Virus record (IMG/VR): IMGVR_UViG_3300023178_000168
Coordinates: 1 to 32,785 of that record
DNA: 32,785 nucleotides
Origin: a virus
Direction: 5' to 3' (one strand)
A program made the translations under genes and the position numbers. Of the stretch, positions 11,501 to 19,013 are shown one piece after another. Every line of letters starts with the position of its first letter. Within the stretch, counting starts at the first letter, position 1. The notes beneath the pieces were generated by a model. That model was not told where the DNA came from and ran no database searches. It worked only from the letters and a program-made list of their open reading frames with translations.

Positions 11501-14500
11501 GTTTCTTCATCAATTGTGTTTGGCATAACCGAGTTGCGATGCGAAAATGACTCACCCGCGCGTCGGTAGATGTAGCGAAGGATGTGAGACTTCCCGCGAT
11601 GGTCAACCATTTTCAATCCGTAAAGTGGTTGAGTTCCAACTGACGCGTCTTTGACTTCTGTTGTTGGAACATACGGGTTGTATGTTTCAAAATAGGTTTC
11701 GCCTGTGGCGAGATAGTTGCCGTAAACCGAAGAAACAAAGCGTCCAGCCCCCTTCCCGTCTTCACCAAAACCCCAATCGCCAGCATCGGGCGCAAAGCCG
11801 GGAACACCTGCGGCAACGATACCGCCAAAGTTTACTCTTGCGCGTGCATAACTGCCGGTTTGCAATCCTTCACGGATAGTGAACTTTTGACCACCGTTTT
11901 CAAACGACTCCATTGCGCCTGTGTTTGAAGCGCGTCCTGTGGTTGTTCCTGTGTTGGGTGTTTCAAACCCTTCCGCGCTGTTGAAGTTGGTGGCGTATCC
12001 GAGGTGAAGGTTGGTGAAAAACTCGTCCGAGTCTTCATCCAATGCTACATATTCGCGTAAAGTTGTGATGGGCGCAAACGGTTTGCCGTTTTTGTCAATC
12101 GGCATGGGTGCAGGGTGCATGTTTTCACCTGCAATTTCGGGTGGCGCGCAGTAAAAATTGCGGAAACGACCACCATGACCGATGAGGAATTGCGGTTTGT
12201 ATTCTGCCTGTGCTTTGCTGTTGTCAAGCCACGCGCAAAAATTGCGGCTGGTTGCACCGGGAACGGTGCTGTGAACAACGATGCTGTATCCCTCATTGCC
12301 GTTTGCATCCTCAACAACGCGCCCCAAGTGAGCGCGTAGGTATCCCATGTGAGAACCACGGTCAAACGATGTGAAGGCTGTGCGCGTATTCCAAAATGGT
12401 GCGGGGTCATGCGTAGAGCCGGTCACGGCGAAGTCCGCATGTTGGTGCGCGGCTGTTGCATCGGTTGGCTCTTGAGTGTCAATACCGCCTACGGAAATAG
12501 CGCGACGGTTGATGTCAAATCGTTCACCTTCACCTGCGTATTGGTCGGATGGTCGTCGTTGACTGCTACGACCGTTGAGCGCACCGCCTTGATTGATGAG
12601 ACGAACAACTTCGCGAGCCGCCGCTTCAATGTCCGTAACACCTTCGCGCAACCCAATTTCACCCATGTCAATTGTAAGGCGGCGAACGAAGTCCATATCG
12701 GTCCAATGAGGTAGTTGGTTCAACCGAGCATCAACGATGGTGTTGTTTGTAGCACGCTTACCCTTCAAACAAAGGAAAGCCGAAATAACGCGTGTGCCTT
12801 CCGGTGTGTCAAAGAAAGTAGCCGAAAACTGATAGTGTCCACCGCTGTCGTCAATGATGGCCTCGGATGTGTCATGGTCAATTGTTTCGGCGTGGCGTAG
12901 AGCGGCTTTGTCAATATCAACAGTTGACTGCGCAACGCGTCCTTGACCAAACTGCGTTGTCTCATCACCGAACGCTACGGTGTGTTCAGTTTGCCGTTTT
13001 GATGTGTTGTGTTTGTTTGCCGCGACATTGGATGTTGACATAAATGATTCATCCATCAACCACCATGCTCGGTGTGTGTAGGCTCCTTCAACAAATTGTG
13101 ATTTTCCTTCGTCTTTGATGAGGTTGTAAGAAACGCTGTTAATGGTTTCTGCGTGCGTGCTTGATGTCGTGGCTTTGTTTTTGTCTTGCGTCTTGAATCC
13201 AGCCGCTACATCAAGACCTTCAATCGTTGGTGTTGTAGCGTTGGTTTGAACTTGCATGTGCAAGTCGTGGAATGCGATGAACTCACGGTCATGCTCTACA
13301 TCGTAAAGCAACACTCGCGCGTGTGTTTCTGTGCTAAGGTAGGGGTCAAGAAACGCAACAACGGGTGCAGATGTGCTGTGTCCAAGTTCAGTCCAATTGA
13401 GTTCAATGGTTTTGTTTACATGTTGAACAAAGTTGCGAGCAGTTTCAAGACAAGTATCGCCAATAAGGAAGTTTTCAACAGGGAGAGTGTCGCGTGCTTC
13501 AACTCCAAGCGCACCCTTTCCACCATTGAAGCCCGACCATACCTCATATTCGTTGTAAACACCGCGCGATTTACAAAACATTCCCTCAATTGCGTGAGGG
13601 TTGGTGTAGTGCATGTTCATCCAAACCGTATCACCGTAGCGCAATCCGCCGGGGCAGTAAGGGTTGTTCCATGTTGCGTTCGCGATACCGTCGGGTTGCT
13701 TGAGAGGTAGTTGAGTTGCGCTTGTTGCATAAATGCCAATGACGGTGAGTGTGTCCCCTACCGCGAGATTTGGTGCGCCACTATCAAGAACCGGGTGAGC
13801 CACGACCTGCATTTCTCTTACCGCGCTTGTTGAGTTGTAAGTAATTTGATACTTACGACCTGTGGCTTCGTTGATAGCGGCAAACGCGTAGTTGGTTGGC
13901 AGGTGTCCTTTGGGTAAATCACCTTCAAAAATGAAGGTCTGTGATGGTAAAAACGGGTTGAGAAGAATAAGTTTGAGGCGCGCACCTTTTGATTGAATGC
14001 GAGGCAGATGAGGATTGGCTGTCGGTCCAGCCTTGAACTCAACCGCGCTGACATATTGGCGGAGTCCGTAGTCAAGGTTGCCGCCCTGTGTCATCACGCT
14101 ACCTCGGTCGTAGTAAAACGGTCGTCGGTATTCTTGAGCAGAAGAGTCGTAGTTGTCGTCGCCTGTTAGCGGGTAACCATCCCCGTTTGGTAAAACACCA
14201 ATGGTAATTTGAGAACCAACATCAAGCGAAGTAAAGAAATCGGGACTTGAATGGGTTGCGAGTCCACTCACAGAAATGTAAAGCCCGCCCCCGCCCGCGT
14301 ATTCGTAGTAAGCCCACTCACCGTTTCCAAGCACAACTTTGCGCGCGCGTCGTGTGCTAACACCTTTGACCGTCCCAGCCGCGTTGAAGTTTGATTTGGG
14401 AATGCGTTCACTTCCTTCTGCGATGTAGACTCTCCTGTTGCTTCCTTGTCGGTCGTATCGCAACACCGTAGCGCGGATAGGCAGATTGTTGTTAAAACGA

Positions 14501-17500
14501 TACTGATACTGTCCAAAGGCTTCGTAATCATTGGCTGGGTAGTTTGGCGCGCGACGACCAACAGGTGAAGGATTCCATGCCTGTGCTGTCATCGTTGCAT
14601 CCAAATGCAACTTCATGCTGTTGTCGGGGCCGGGGAACACACCTGCATCCCGGTCTTCAAAGAATTGTTGAGGGAAGAGGGGGATTTCAACAAGCGCGCG
14701 TGTGCTGGCGTATTGTGTTCCCAATTGATAGTCATGTTGAACAGAACCAATGGATTGAAACAACCGGTCGTTGACGGTTGTTCCATCCGCGCATATTGAA
14801 GAAGTTGCAAACAGCGGGTCAAGCAAAACCAATTGACTCTCGTCTATTCTGCTTTTTGTGACCCAATCAGCAAACGATGCCGCTTCTTGACCGTTAGCGA
14901 GTTTGAATGTCCCTGTTCCAACCAAAAGCGTTCCACTTGTGAAAGTGAAAGTGGTTCCGGTTTTGCTTGTGTATTCGGCACTTGCACCGTTTTCCAAATA
15001 GATACGACCGGTAGCAGGGAAGCAATAAGTTCCCCATGTCGCCAGCGATGTTCCCGCATTGTTCAATGCTTGAACCGACACGGTTCTTGCGGTGCTGTCC
15101 ACTTCATTGATTTGCGCGGCACAATCATGACGCGTATTCCATCCGATGCGCGATAATGTCGCGGGGTCCCATGTGGGTTTTGTGTTGACAGCACCTTGAC
15201 CAGCACCACCGAGTGTGACCGAGACGACAGGCGCGCCCGGTTGAATCTCTTTGACGATGTGCGAATCGGGACTTCCATCACCGCTATACGCCACAGTTTG
15301 GTCGGCGACATCGGACATCATACCCTGCCCTTCCATAATGAGATAGCGTCCAGCACCGCTATCATTGACTTGCATTGATGTGATACGCGCGGTAGATTGA
15401 ATGTATTCAATGGTGAAGTAAGTGCAATCGTTGTGACTAACCGTAGCGGAGGTGACGCGAGATAGTTGCATTGTGCGCTCGCGTTTGCTTGGTTGAACGA
15501 TGAAAATGTAGGAGTCACCTTCTTTATCGTTGTCAATGATGTCAAACATTTCAAACGCACCACCTTTTTGTGATGCAAACTGTTGACTTTCTTGGTAGTG
15601 AGTGGGTGATTCGCCTACGGGTGGGTCGCTTGCGCTTCGTTGCATGGGTTGAAGGTGTAGTTTGTGATAGGCTGACGGGTGGACTGTTATCCCCACACCT
15701 TGTGGCGGTGCTTGTGCATCATCACCCGATAAACGCGGTGTGTAGTTGCTTGGTATCCGTGATTCATCCAAGTCATCGTTGTAAGCAACACCACCGGTGT
15801 TATCACCCACAAGGTGATGTGGTTGCATAGCAACTTGCGCGTTTCCAACATCGTTTGATGAAGCAACAATCACACCACCGGGTGCGTGAATGGTTGCGTT
15901 AACACCAACGGCGTCAGCGATGTGTTCGGCTACGCGCTTGCCATCAATCAACGAACCACCGTCGGGAACCGTTTTTGTGATAAGCAAAGCCGGGTTGCTC
16001 AATCCCATTTTCCCACCTGTAAGGTCAACAGCGTTGTAGTGGATTTCAACATAGCCAGCGGTGATACCCGATACTTCAAGGATAGCCACGCGCGATTCTG
16101 TTTCGGGCGTAAGGTGTTTTTTGTAAGCGGCGTCGTCGGATGAATCAACACCAATACCACCACCTTTCAACAAAAACGGTTGAATATCATCAACTGAAAT
16201 TGCAATAACACCATCGCGGTGAGCATCAAGTGAAGCAAGTCCGTTGCGAACAATACCGTTTGTCGTTGCTGATGTTCTAACATCCATAATTCGCGCGTTG
16301 AAAGCGGTATGCGAAATCTCAACTTTGCTGTTGATTGGCAACACTTCTTTCAATCCAAGATACGAACCCGCGAAAGTCACGAGAACATCGTCAGCAATGC
16401 CGTCAATGGTGCGTGTAATTTCTTGTTCATGAATAGGTGGAAGCATGCGCAAGAAGGGATGTCCTTCCCTGTGAGTGAGTGTGTGCCGTCCTGTGTGGCC
16501 TGTTTTAAAGCGTTCAGCAATACTCCACGATGTCGGTGCAAAACTGTTGGTGCTTACAGCAAGACTGCGCGAATACATGAAACCGTGAAACTCATTTGGG
16601 CTTTCATCAATCACCATCGCACCTGTTCGGTCAATCGCTTGACTTCCTGTGCCGAGCCGTTGAAACGGTTTTCCTGTCTCGCTGTCAATCAATAAATCGG
16701 AACGAACGAGAACCATTGCTGAATCATTAGCGCGATGATAGGTTGCATCGTATGCTGTGCGCGAATGCAAAACACCGCGCGACCCTGTATCGCTGGACAC
16801 ACCAAAGTCAAGGTGGATACTGTCAACGGTGATGGTCCCATCGGTGTTGATTTGTTTAAGGCGAACGCGTTCGGGTGGACTGTTGTTTTGCACACCTGTA
16901 AGAACATCCGTTGCTGTTGGATTGATAAGCAGGTTAAACGGCGTGTGAGCCACGCTGATAACTTGTGCGCCACCGCTATGCGCGGCGTTAGCAACGCGGT
17001 AGTTACCGAGGCTTTCCAGCGTATAGTTGCTCGCGAGCGTGTCGGACTTACCGCTTACCGTTTCGTAAAGCGTTTGACAAGCGGTGGTCCCAATGGTGAT
17101 GGTGGTGTCGCCAGCAGATACATTTGAAGTTGCGTAGAACACAGTTTCGTCAACGCTCACCGGCTCTTCAAAACGCCAAAGGCCCAGCGTGCTTGTTGAT
17201 AACATGCATGGTTTGGCTCGCGCCTCAAGACTTGTTATGTCGGATTTCCAATGAACAGACTCAATGTAACCGCGATATTCACCACCTTGACCACCAATGT
17301 AAAAGTCTTGGTCATTGAGGTTGCAGGTGTATTTTTTGTTCATTTTGTGAGAAGCCATCAGTTCGCCATTTACATAGAGTTGAACTTCTTCCCCGTTGAA
17401 CTCACCGGAGATATGATACAATTCGCGCTGACCGATGTTGTAACCAACATTGTTGGAAATGAACGAACCTGCCGCTGTTGGGTAATTGTTTACACTTGCC

Positions 17501-17844
17501 GCGATAGCAGTCACACCGTTAGTAAATTGCACTTTGAATGAAGCAACACCGGGAGCATCAACGGTTCCCATCCTCAACTCAAACAACCCTGCTTTGCTGG
17601 CGATAACACCACCGCAATCGGGCGAAACCCAAGCCTCAACCGTGAACTGCTTGAGTGTTTGATTGTTAGCGTTTGCGAAACGATAACCGTCACCGTCTTG
17701 AAGAACAGGTGCAGATGAGCGCGCAACACTACCGTTTAATTCGCGCTTATGTCCTGTTTTTGTAAAATCACCTTGAGGACAAACAACACTATCGCTCACA
17801 CCGTTAAAAAACAACGCGTGGCTGGTTTGTCCAATGACCGCCAT
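2515..17844 (-). CDS. giant 5,109-residue tail tip / fibre protein with N-terminal LamG-like domain
   Basis: An uninterrupted 15.3-kb frame encoding about 5,109 residues (roughly 560 kDa). I chose the ATG at 17844, 8 nt after GTGGGG, over a TTG two codons upstream that would sit too close to that site. Residues about 66-205 form a LamG/concanavalin-like jelly roll: FTVEAWVSPDCGGVIASK, then YHISGEFNGEEVQLYVNGEL, then FYIGGQGGEYRGYIESVHW. Such domains bind glycans or shield fibres. The rest is rich in Asn, Gly, His, Tyr and Thr and poor in Lys, with beta-type segments and no long coiled coil. Short beta modules recur near residues 945 and 3090. No catalytic motif was recognised. Its place after the tape measure and a distal-tail-like gene makes a virion tip or receptor-binding role likely; this is inference. 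The C-terminus is acidic and polar. Confidence 0.9.
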   Translation of the reverse strand: MAVIGQTSHALFFNGVSDSVVCPQGDFTKTGHKRELNGSVARSSAPVLQDGDGYRFANANNQTLKQFTVEAWVSPDCGGVIASKAGLFELRMGTVDAPGVASFKVQFTNGVTAIAASVNNYPTAAGSFISNNVGYNIGQRELYHISGEFNGEEVQLYVNGELMASHKMNKKYTCNLNDQDFYIGGQGGEYRGYIESVHWKSDITSLEARAKPCMLSTSTLGLWRFEEPVSVDETVFYATSNVSAGDTTITIGTTACQTLYETVSGKSDTLASNYTLESLGNYRVANAAHSGGAQVISVAHTPFNLLINPTATDVLTGVQNNSPPERVRLKQINTDGTITVDSIHLDFGVSSDTGSRGVLHSRTAYDATYHRANDSAMVLVRSDLLIDSETGKPFQRLGTGSQAIDRTGAMVIDESPNEFHGFMYSRSLAVSTNSFAPTSWSIAERFKTGHTGRHTLTHREGHPFLRMLPPIHEQEITRTIDGIADDVLVTFAGSYLGLKEVLPINSKVEISHTAFNARIMDVRTSATTNGIVRNGLASLDAHRDGVIAISVDDIQPFLLKGGGIGVDSSDDAAYKKHLTPETESRVAILEVSGITAGYVEIHYNAVDLTGGKMGLSNPALLITKTVPDGGSLIDGKRVAEHIADAVGVNATIHAPGGVIVASSNDVGNAQVAMQPHHLVGDNTGGVAYNDDLDESRIPSNYTPRLSGDDAQAPPQGVGITVHPSAYHKLHLQPMQRSASDPPVGESPTHYQESQQFASQKGGAFEMFDIIDNDKEGDSYIFIVQPSKRERTMQLSRVTSATVSHNDCTYFTIEYIQSTARITSMQVNDSGAGRYLIMEGQGMMSDVADQTVAYSGDGSPDSHIVKEIQPGAPVVSVTLGGAGQGAVNTKPTWDPATLSRIGWNTRHDCAAQINEVDSTARTVSVQALNNAGTSLATWGTYCFPATGRIYLENGASAEYTSKTGTTFTFTSGTLLVGTGTFKLANGQEAASFADWVTKSRIDESQLVLLDPLFATSSICADGTTVNDRLFQSIGSVQHDYQLGTQYASTRALVEIPLFPQQFFEDRDAGVFPGPDNSMKLHLDATMTAQAWNPSPVGRRAPNYPANDYEAFGQYQYRFNNNLPIRATVLRYDRQGSNRRVYIAEGSERIPKSNFNAAGTVKGVSTRRARKVVLGNGEWAYYEYAGGGGLYISVSGLATHSSPDFFTSLDVGSQITIGVLPNGDGYPLTGDDNYDSSAQEYRRPFYYDRGSVMTQGGNLDYGLRQYVSAVEFKAGPTANPHLPRIQSKGARLKLILLNPFLPSQTFIFEGDLPKGHLPTNYAFAAINEATGRKYQITYNSTSAVREMQVVAHPVLDSGAPNLAVGDTLTVIGIYATSATQLPLKQPDGIANATWNNPYCPGGLRYGDTVWMNMHYTNPHAIEGMFCKSRGVYNEYEVWSGFNGGKGALGVEARDTLPVENFLIGDTCLETARNFVQHVNKTIELNWTELGHSTSAPVVAFLDPYLSTETHARVLLYDVEHDREFIAFHDLHMQVQTNATTPTIEGLDVAAGFKTQDKNKATTSSTHAETINSVSYNLIKDEGKSQFVEGAYTHRAWWLMDESFMSTSNVAANKHNTSKRQTEHTVAFGDETTQFGQGRVAQSTVDIDKAALRHAETIDHDTSEAIIDDSGGHYQFSATFFDTPEGTRVISAFLCLKGKRATNNTIVDARLNQLPHWTDMDFVRRLTIDMGEIGLREGVTDIEAAAREVVRLINQGGALNGRSSQRRPSDQYAGEGERFDINRRAISVGGIDTQEPTDATAAHQHADFAVTGSTHDPAPFWNTRTAFTSFDRGSHMGYLRAHLGRVVEDANGNEGYSIVVHSTVPGATSRNFCAWLDNSKAQAEYKPQFLIGHGGRFRNFYCAPPEIAGENMHPAPMPIDKNGKPFAPITTLREYVALDEDSDEFFTNLHLGYATNFNSAEGFETPNTGTTTGRASNTGAMESFENGGQKFTIREGLQTGSYARARVNFGGIVAAGVPGFAPDAGDWGFGEDGKGAGRFVSSVYGNYLATGETYFETYNPYVPTTEVKDASVGTQPLYGLKMVDHRGKSHILRYIYRRAGESFSHRNSVMPNTIDEETLIHFDDRDIAQGGFTIGANMWGKGGDGTPFFYSGTTNYNWRGNKWRGVYTPNAGYAVTMDTAMANNTLGIHDASGYGYHNGGIWHQLPDVDDVLGWMGFPDSGLVWLAIPSSRSQYDKVGLVFSYTSRTHNGRGGPHTFHGVEGVDADSMVATWFNSQDKCGPTSVSDTRAPVIISPHLNQTTIVTDELIAAATAFAFTADPNEDNQYFDCSHLRAPDGRTYGEVMGEAAQTAIKITKFNSDKEIIPLNKLFSASLSRDWGLQASNQEHDAISASFGSGGQFGGLLVNGVGEDMDEVGYIPYTLLSIATRYKGSNANTATPILIDQTNNAVPTDDWQKHLRGDKYTRYEGDHITPSLEAATYEIDPPTNGVNLPAGSEYDTYQIQMRDPHHFAVVGRQMAWQLQHVDASGSNLNKENSYEFGGSASGTTLDGSWSPFKRMEIDEDTYIHCAAISSMDDPTNVARHLLAWHHDDSKGDFENKLVEDAILQPFKFVNDIQGLRLRANRKGNPLLYFRGAQDSIDHHVPLYFGGGFSGVVMDINDGSRVDYSTHNKHPYSSGPTGSAGLQDIGEKMGAYALLDTTALFAMFPATILANQHRGEPTPPFANQDAILNTDIDGNTNTHTIPNTTYTNVNIAQPTPVVLRFAHPYARYTDSTNSVAYMIFGPGQAVPKHWSGENASVTTSVEPSAKWIAAWKKYCSLDGVMATTFNQGNESGYFLPNELSNGTLNGANDEFLPPTNAYGANNVFPYETFRHWEPSYGSPNSAFNQTVSTEARYVSSHFFGANSVLQSAANEYGHPYSHYAVVARFPTSHSNFREDKLIFHLDGGYTAGGSWFDNSVRKNPPHPVTATLVNSANAAVQYIDRLGLNATMFRVGSQVLTDYDHDLDADVPDDVFLIDATRCQNSEELGAVVAAAINTWPGRANLKALGGSFLPSFQDAQRQDRYGWIDVGNLGTYTDAASGGLVSVATALPMTLPENGWIRVSNGTNSYYGYYSNYDVTQGTFVLGANFRNGQNRLEQPSLSGTGDVTSVTGEGHKVFVWSKAGNLRWDNGFQNAVDTTRATGATSSGQMSNSPFDHYASTQVHFNGVVDAIDRTRAVGAVGWHGERYSYLNSLNISNKVAAGLGAWHPMLGFTPYGAATACHNPQSMEWVLRLAEGGELENGDYIWEPKTSTHNAVGMHQRHFVVISYEGDLPIIAKAARNGQQTCGDMLQLKWGGTQGGTITAYHNDRFNNDRYNAESNAGPHVEAMHDTTMTEPTDANPLWTTAAATASQLAQAETCLYPTGDLFFDKTENPNNAHYPNDNLFDSETAKTENTGYDTYSTHRDNIYAHYKGRLAARNFFAEHVVWKRMGGGNLTLPAQNARGLGSMPWQIHKVGSEYIRFGETIYGNVRFSFETTNAAMYPIIQAQELAHPALAEQYPYEVRNALNIPNEEIQFTEITVVDDTGQQHRLTGGSPLGVVVRDYEMVHDRENEGLAPALAGSGVSPNMRIQLPNHDDIPGNILVRAGFDRLQAYQHETLGGGGLQHPSQPVSGVSQAFESDSDRPRTEPFWEQDGYEHINQNPNNFPDSNNALQSTNILETAYEPHDRALYFHITKMGYTYTEREPLRIVNNTMTLNRLTIDEVGTDTITAKETITADIWKQDATPDGRYFLSVNGTIASFTNVSGKQFTGVVFAPDFTAKEDDAIKPSYYIPAGSTRQFAARRLRDHAEVSGNSPDKAHTDWTSLAAGTSPATLVRAANKLTPMPLPRMGHHYVMPTMAMLPGHLAHPLYQQIYQANRACFGATDYDTTKTIANPLVWFSGTTASNPPSDIHGDGFTLLTETKLRFDGYGVADDSASCNAVGGHRIQLESGTNYNTAFHFPDPAEVGAYQIVIQPNLFSKQFMGNNENTTFASTDAPEDPGGTNPTVRTLTDQLFATVVAMQDRDLILSEATMADVRGCEIYLNEVILDIDPSTREQFTNIPTLGLSNPFGVNATSSGAFTRRSLPYHPNMFHRSTPGHTVTVPWWSAALASSTIFSATAPWKGSQHYHPDDYYLFCRSTLGGVGTQTTMLGYPSHYLDVYTEYLTSMTPVAVVENGNQGLSKLYVRNNNLFPVAGADYYAQHLVIVDEDGVEQTASYEDRGYISGLSTSGPVVFNGVTAITSGFWTAAVQGATVRIKSKFNNLGAGEVYNKSQASVATRNLPQLLSGTRDTNSLHLPDAYLCLWHYNLGRPMTWFSDSRTNKGDAAVDKKAYNHAPEHYEMIHYHEFTYAMSDGPFKFRMKSPSNVDGSIADTYSVAALTNQAGTDGKSRKYNLGAFWPGGHRFGAQMSSLSLYGTAAPGWRDKWDDNNIKQVSDADGLVITNGDVETITDTLFTKSVHKQAGWGYRISVRQPYNRPRWAIKSNQALRDPHIYYHFQAEGPFISSQSATTLTNVQNGSANSFTTKDTAANYVGIIERQTNASALIGSDLKFQQVRYSDGRRMTKGFGCAVRNIRNPTTALRKFHADLPAGHKAGTDVDDQRVNLALAQAHYMIDWWGNTTGEEVRRFPVRGFGIRPSWDPEDAYRATDRTKSAEAMYSSTAGMQLAESQINFFDPATAKRVGDRGDGRGVRYPTYFNEDILQDVSEDMRPFGLVLSHHTSEPPFMSGFLRPSNVQLESYEVARGISAKLELAGDDGLLKREANVGTNVEKSNFTFMQEPIAKSKPRIGIDGMSVVENDGQMSPRYVVASTEANSVHTDRQVGQRFILAGGVNTANRAVDNLNLHTLNLSSAKQVLKFGTTHGIPPLGGTYIMEVSSDGESINDFGWGSASGVTTNPYQTNDHDSTSYKTNTKDTTIKFLVRPVRVLDNQHIELFRDDTTHVLSATAAGRYGVFVYDAPNARAASVGSSYMRNTNPTPTNPPYAPVYLFDLTISTSDPASNGPKIPGSEASDFTTLASQPVARMIVSNNTLQHFRGDASRRQSVKDEKDTFVRHNFTVQPRFTQSLYAGDNLNTSDHDSEGDRTDNGVGA

Positions 17845-17846
17845 TT

Positions 17847-19013
17847 TCAAGACCCCACAATAAAATCGGCTGGCATAAAGGTCAATGAGCCTTCGTAAAC
17901 ATTCTCGCCAGCCATGTAATTAAACGCCATTGCAACAACTGTTCCGGCGATTCCTGTATATTTGTTGGTTGGGTCAAACTTCACACCAACCGGTTGATTG
18001 TTTGCAAGCGCGTCTTGTTGATTTGCGTCTGCTCGTCCTGTAATCATGATAAGATTGCGTTCAATGTAGTCTTCTTGAGCCGATGTGCTTGTGATGAGTG
18101 AGTTGTAGGGGATTTGAATACCCACGATGTAATCAGCCGTTTGTTTATCGGAAAGCGATTTATCCAACTCAATCAATGAATTGGTATCATCGGGGTCAGC
18201 GCGACCTGTGATTGCGGAGCCGGATGTTCCAAGAAGGCTGGCGTTTCCAACATACGCAATAAGGTCTTGCAACTTATCACCCGCGCTACGGCATGATTTG
18301 GCTTGACCACCAGCAAACTCTTCGTAAAGCGGAATGTAAGTGAACCCTTTGCTAAACACAGGAGTTGAGTTGTTACCGCCAGCACCCGCTTCTGTTTGTG
18401 TAAAAGTTAACTTTGCGTTGTTCGTCAATTCACCGTTGCTGGTGGTGATAGTGAACGCGTCGCTAAATGATGTTCCACCAGCAGTCGTTAATTGTTGAGT
18501 GAACGAAGCGGCTTCACATGCAGTCTTAACAGCCGCCGCCAAGCCATCATCGGTGGTGATTCCTTGAATGCCTACAATCACAACAGAAGGCGTATTTGAA
18601 CTACTGTGGGTGACTGTGCTACTGTCAAAACGAATGCGAACAGGAGTTCGTATGGATGTTTCACCGGTGTAGGTTGATTCAATTTCAAAAAACTTGTCGT
18701 GAAGGTCGTCTGCGGTCACGCTACCGCTGGTCATGTATGCTTGTCGCACTCCACCATCAGCGTTTGCAAGCGCGCTAAAATCAACAGAAGCGGAAGCGGC
18801 TACCGCTTCAAACGAACTCGCGGCGCAATCATCATCGGCAAGAATGACATTGAGTTTGATGTCGGCTGTGACCATGTTAAGGTCAATAGCATATCGTTCA
18901 CCAAGAACAGGCACAGGCATAACAGGAACGCTACGCGTCATGTTAAGACTGTAATCGGTTGCATCAACCGTCAATACCGCACCATCATTGCGAATCAACC
19001 GTATTTTGGTCAT
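17847..19013 (-). CDS. distal-tail (Dit)-like protein, tentative
   Basis: 388 residues; the ATG overlaps the tape measure stop (ATGA). The N-terminus, MTKIRLIRNDGAVLTVDATD, then SVPVMPVPVLGERYAIDLNM and TADIKLNVILADDD, is an alternating beta pattern seen at the start of tail tube or distal tail ring proteins. The C-terminus returns to beta sequence (GTVVAMAFNYMAGENVYEGS, then LTFMPADFIV). Between them, residues about 100-330 are Ser/Thr/Ala-rich and look like an inserted domain. By gene order, the gene just after the tape measure usually encodes the distal tail ring that joins tube to tip. Alternatives are a second tail tube protein or a tail-completion protein. The call rests mostly on position and fold-like pattern. 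Confidence 0.7.
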   Translation of the reverse strand: MTKIRLIRNDGAVLTVDATDYSLNMTRSVPVMPVPVLGERYAIDLNMVTADIKLNVILADDDCAASSFEAVAASASVDFSALANADGGVRQAYMTSGSVTADDLHDKFFEIESTYTGETSIRTPVRIRFDSSTVTHSSSNTPSVVIVGIQGITTDDGLAAAVKTACEAASFTQQLTTAGGTSFSDAFTITTSNGELTNNAKLTFTQTEAGAGGNNSTPVFSKGFTYIPLYEEFAGGQAKSCRSAGDKLQDLIAYVGNASLLGTSGSAITGRADPDDTNSLIELDKSLSDKQTADYIVGIQIPYNSLITSTSAQEDYIERNLIMITGRADANQQDALANNQPVGVKFDPTNKYTGIAGTVVAMAFNYMAGENVYEGSLTFMPADFIVGS

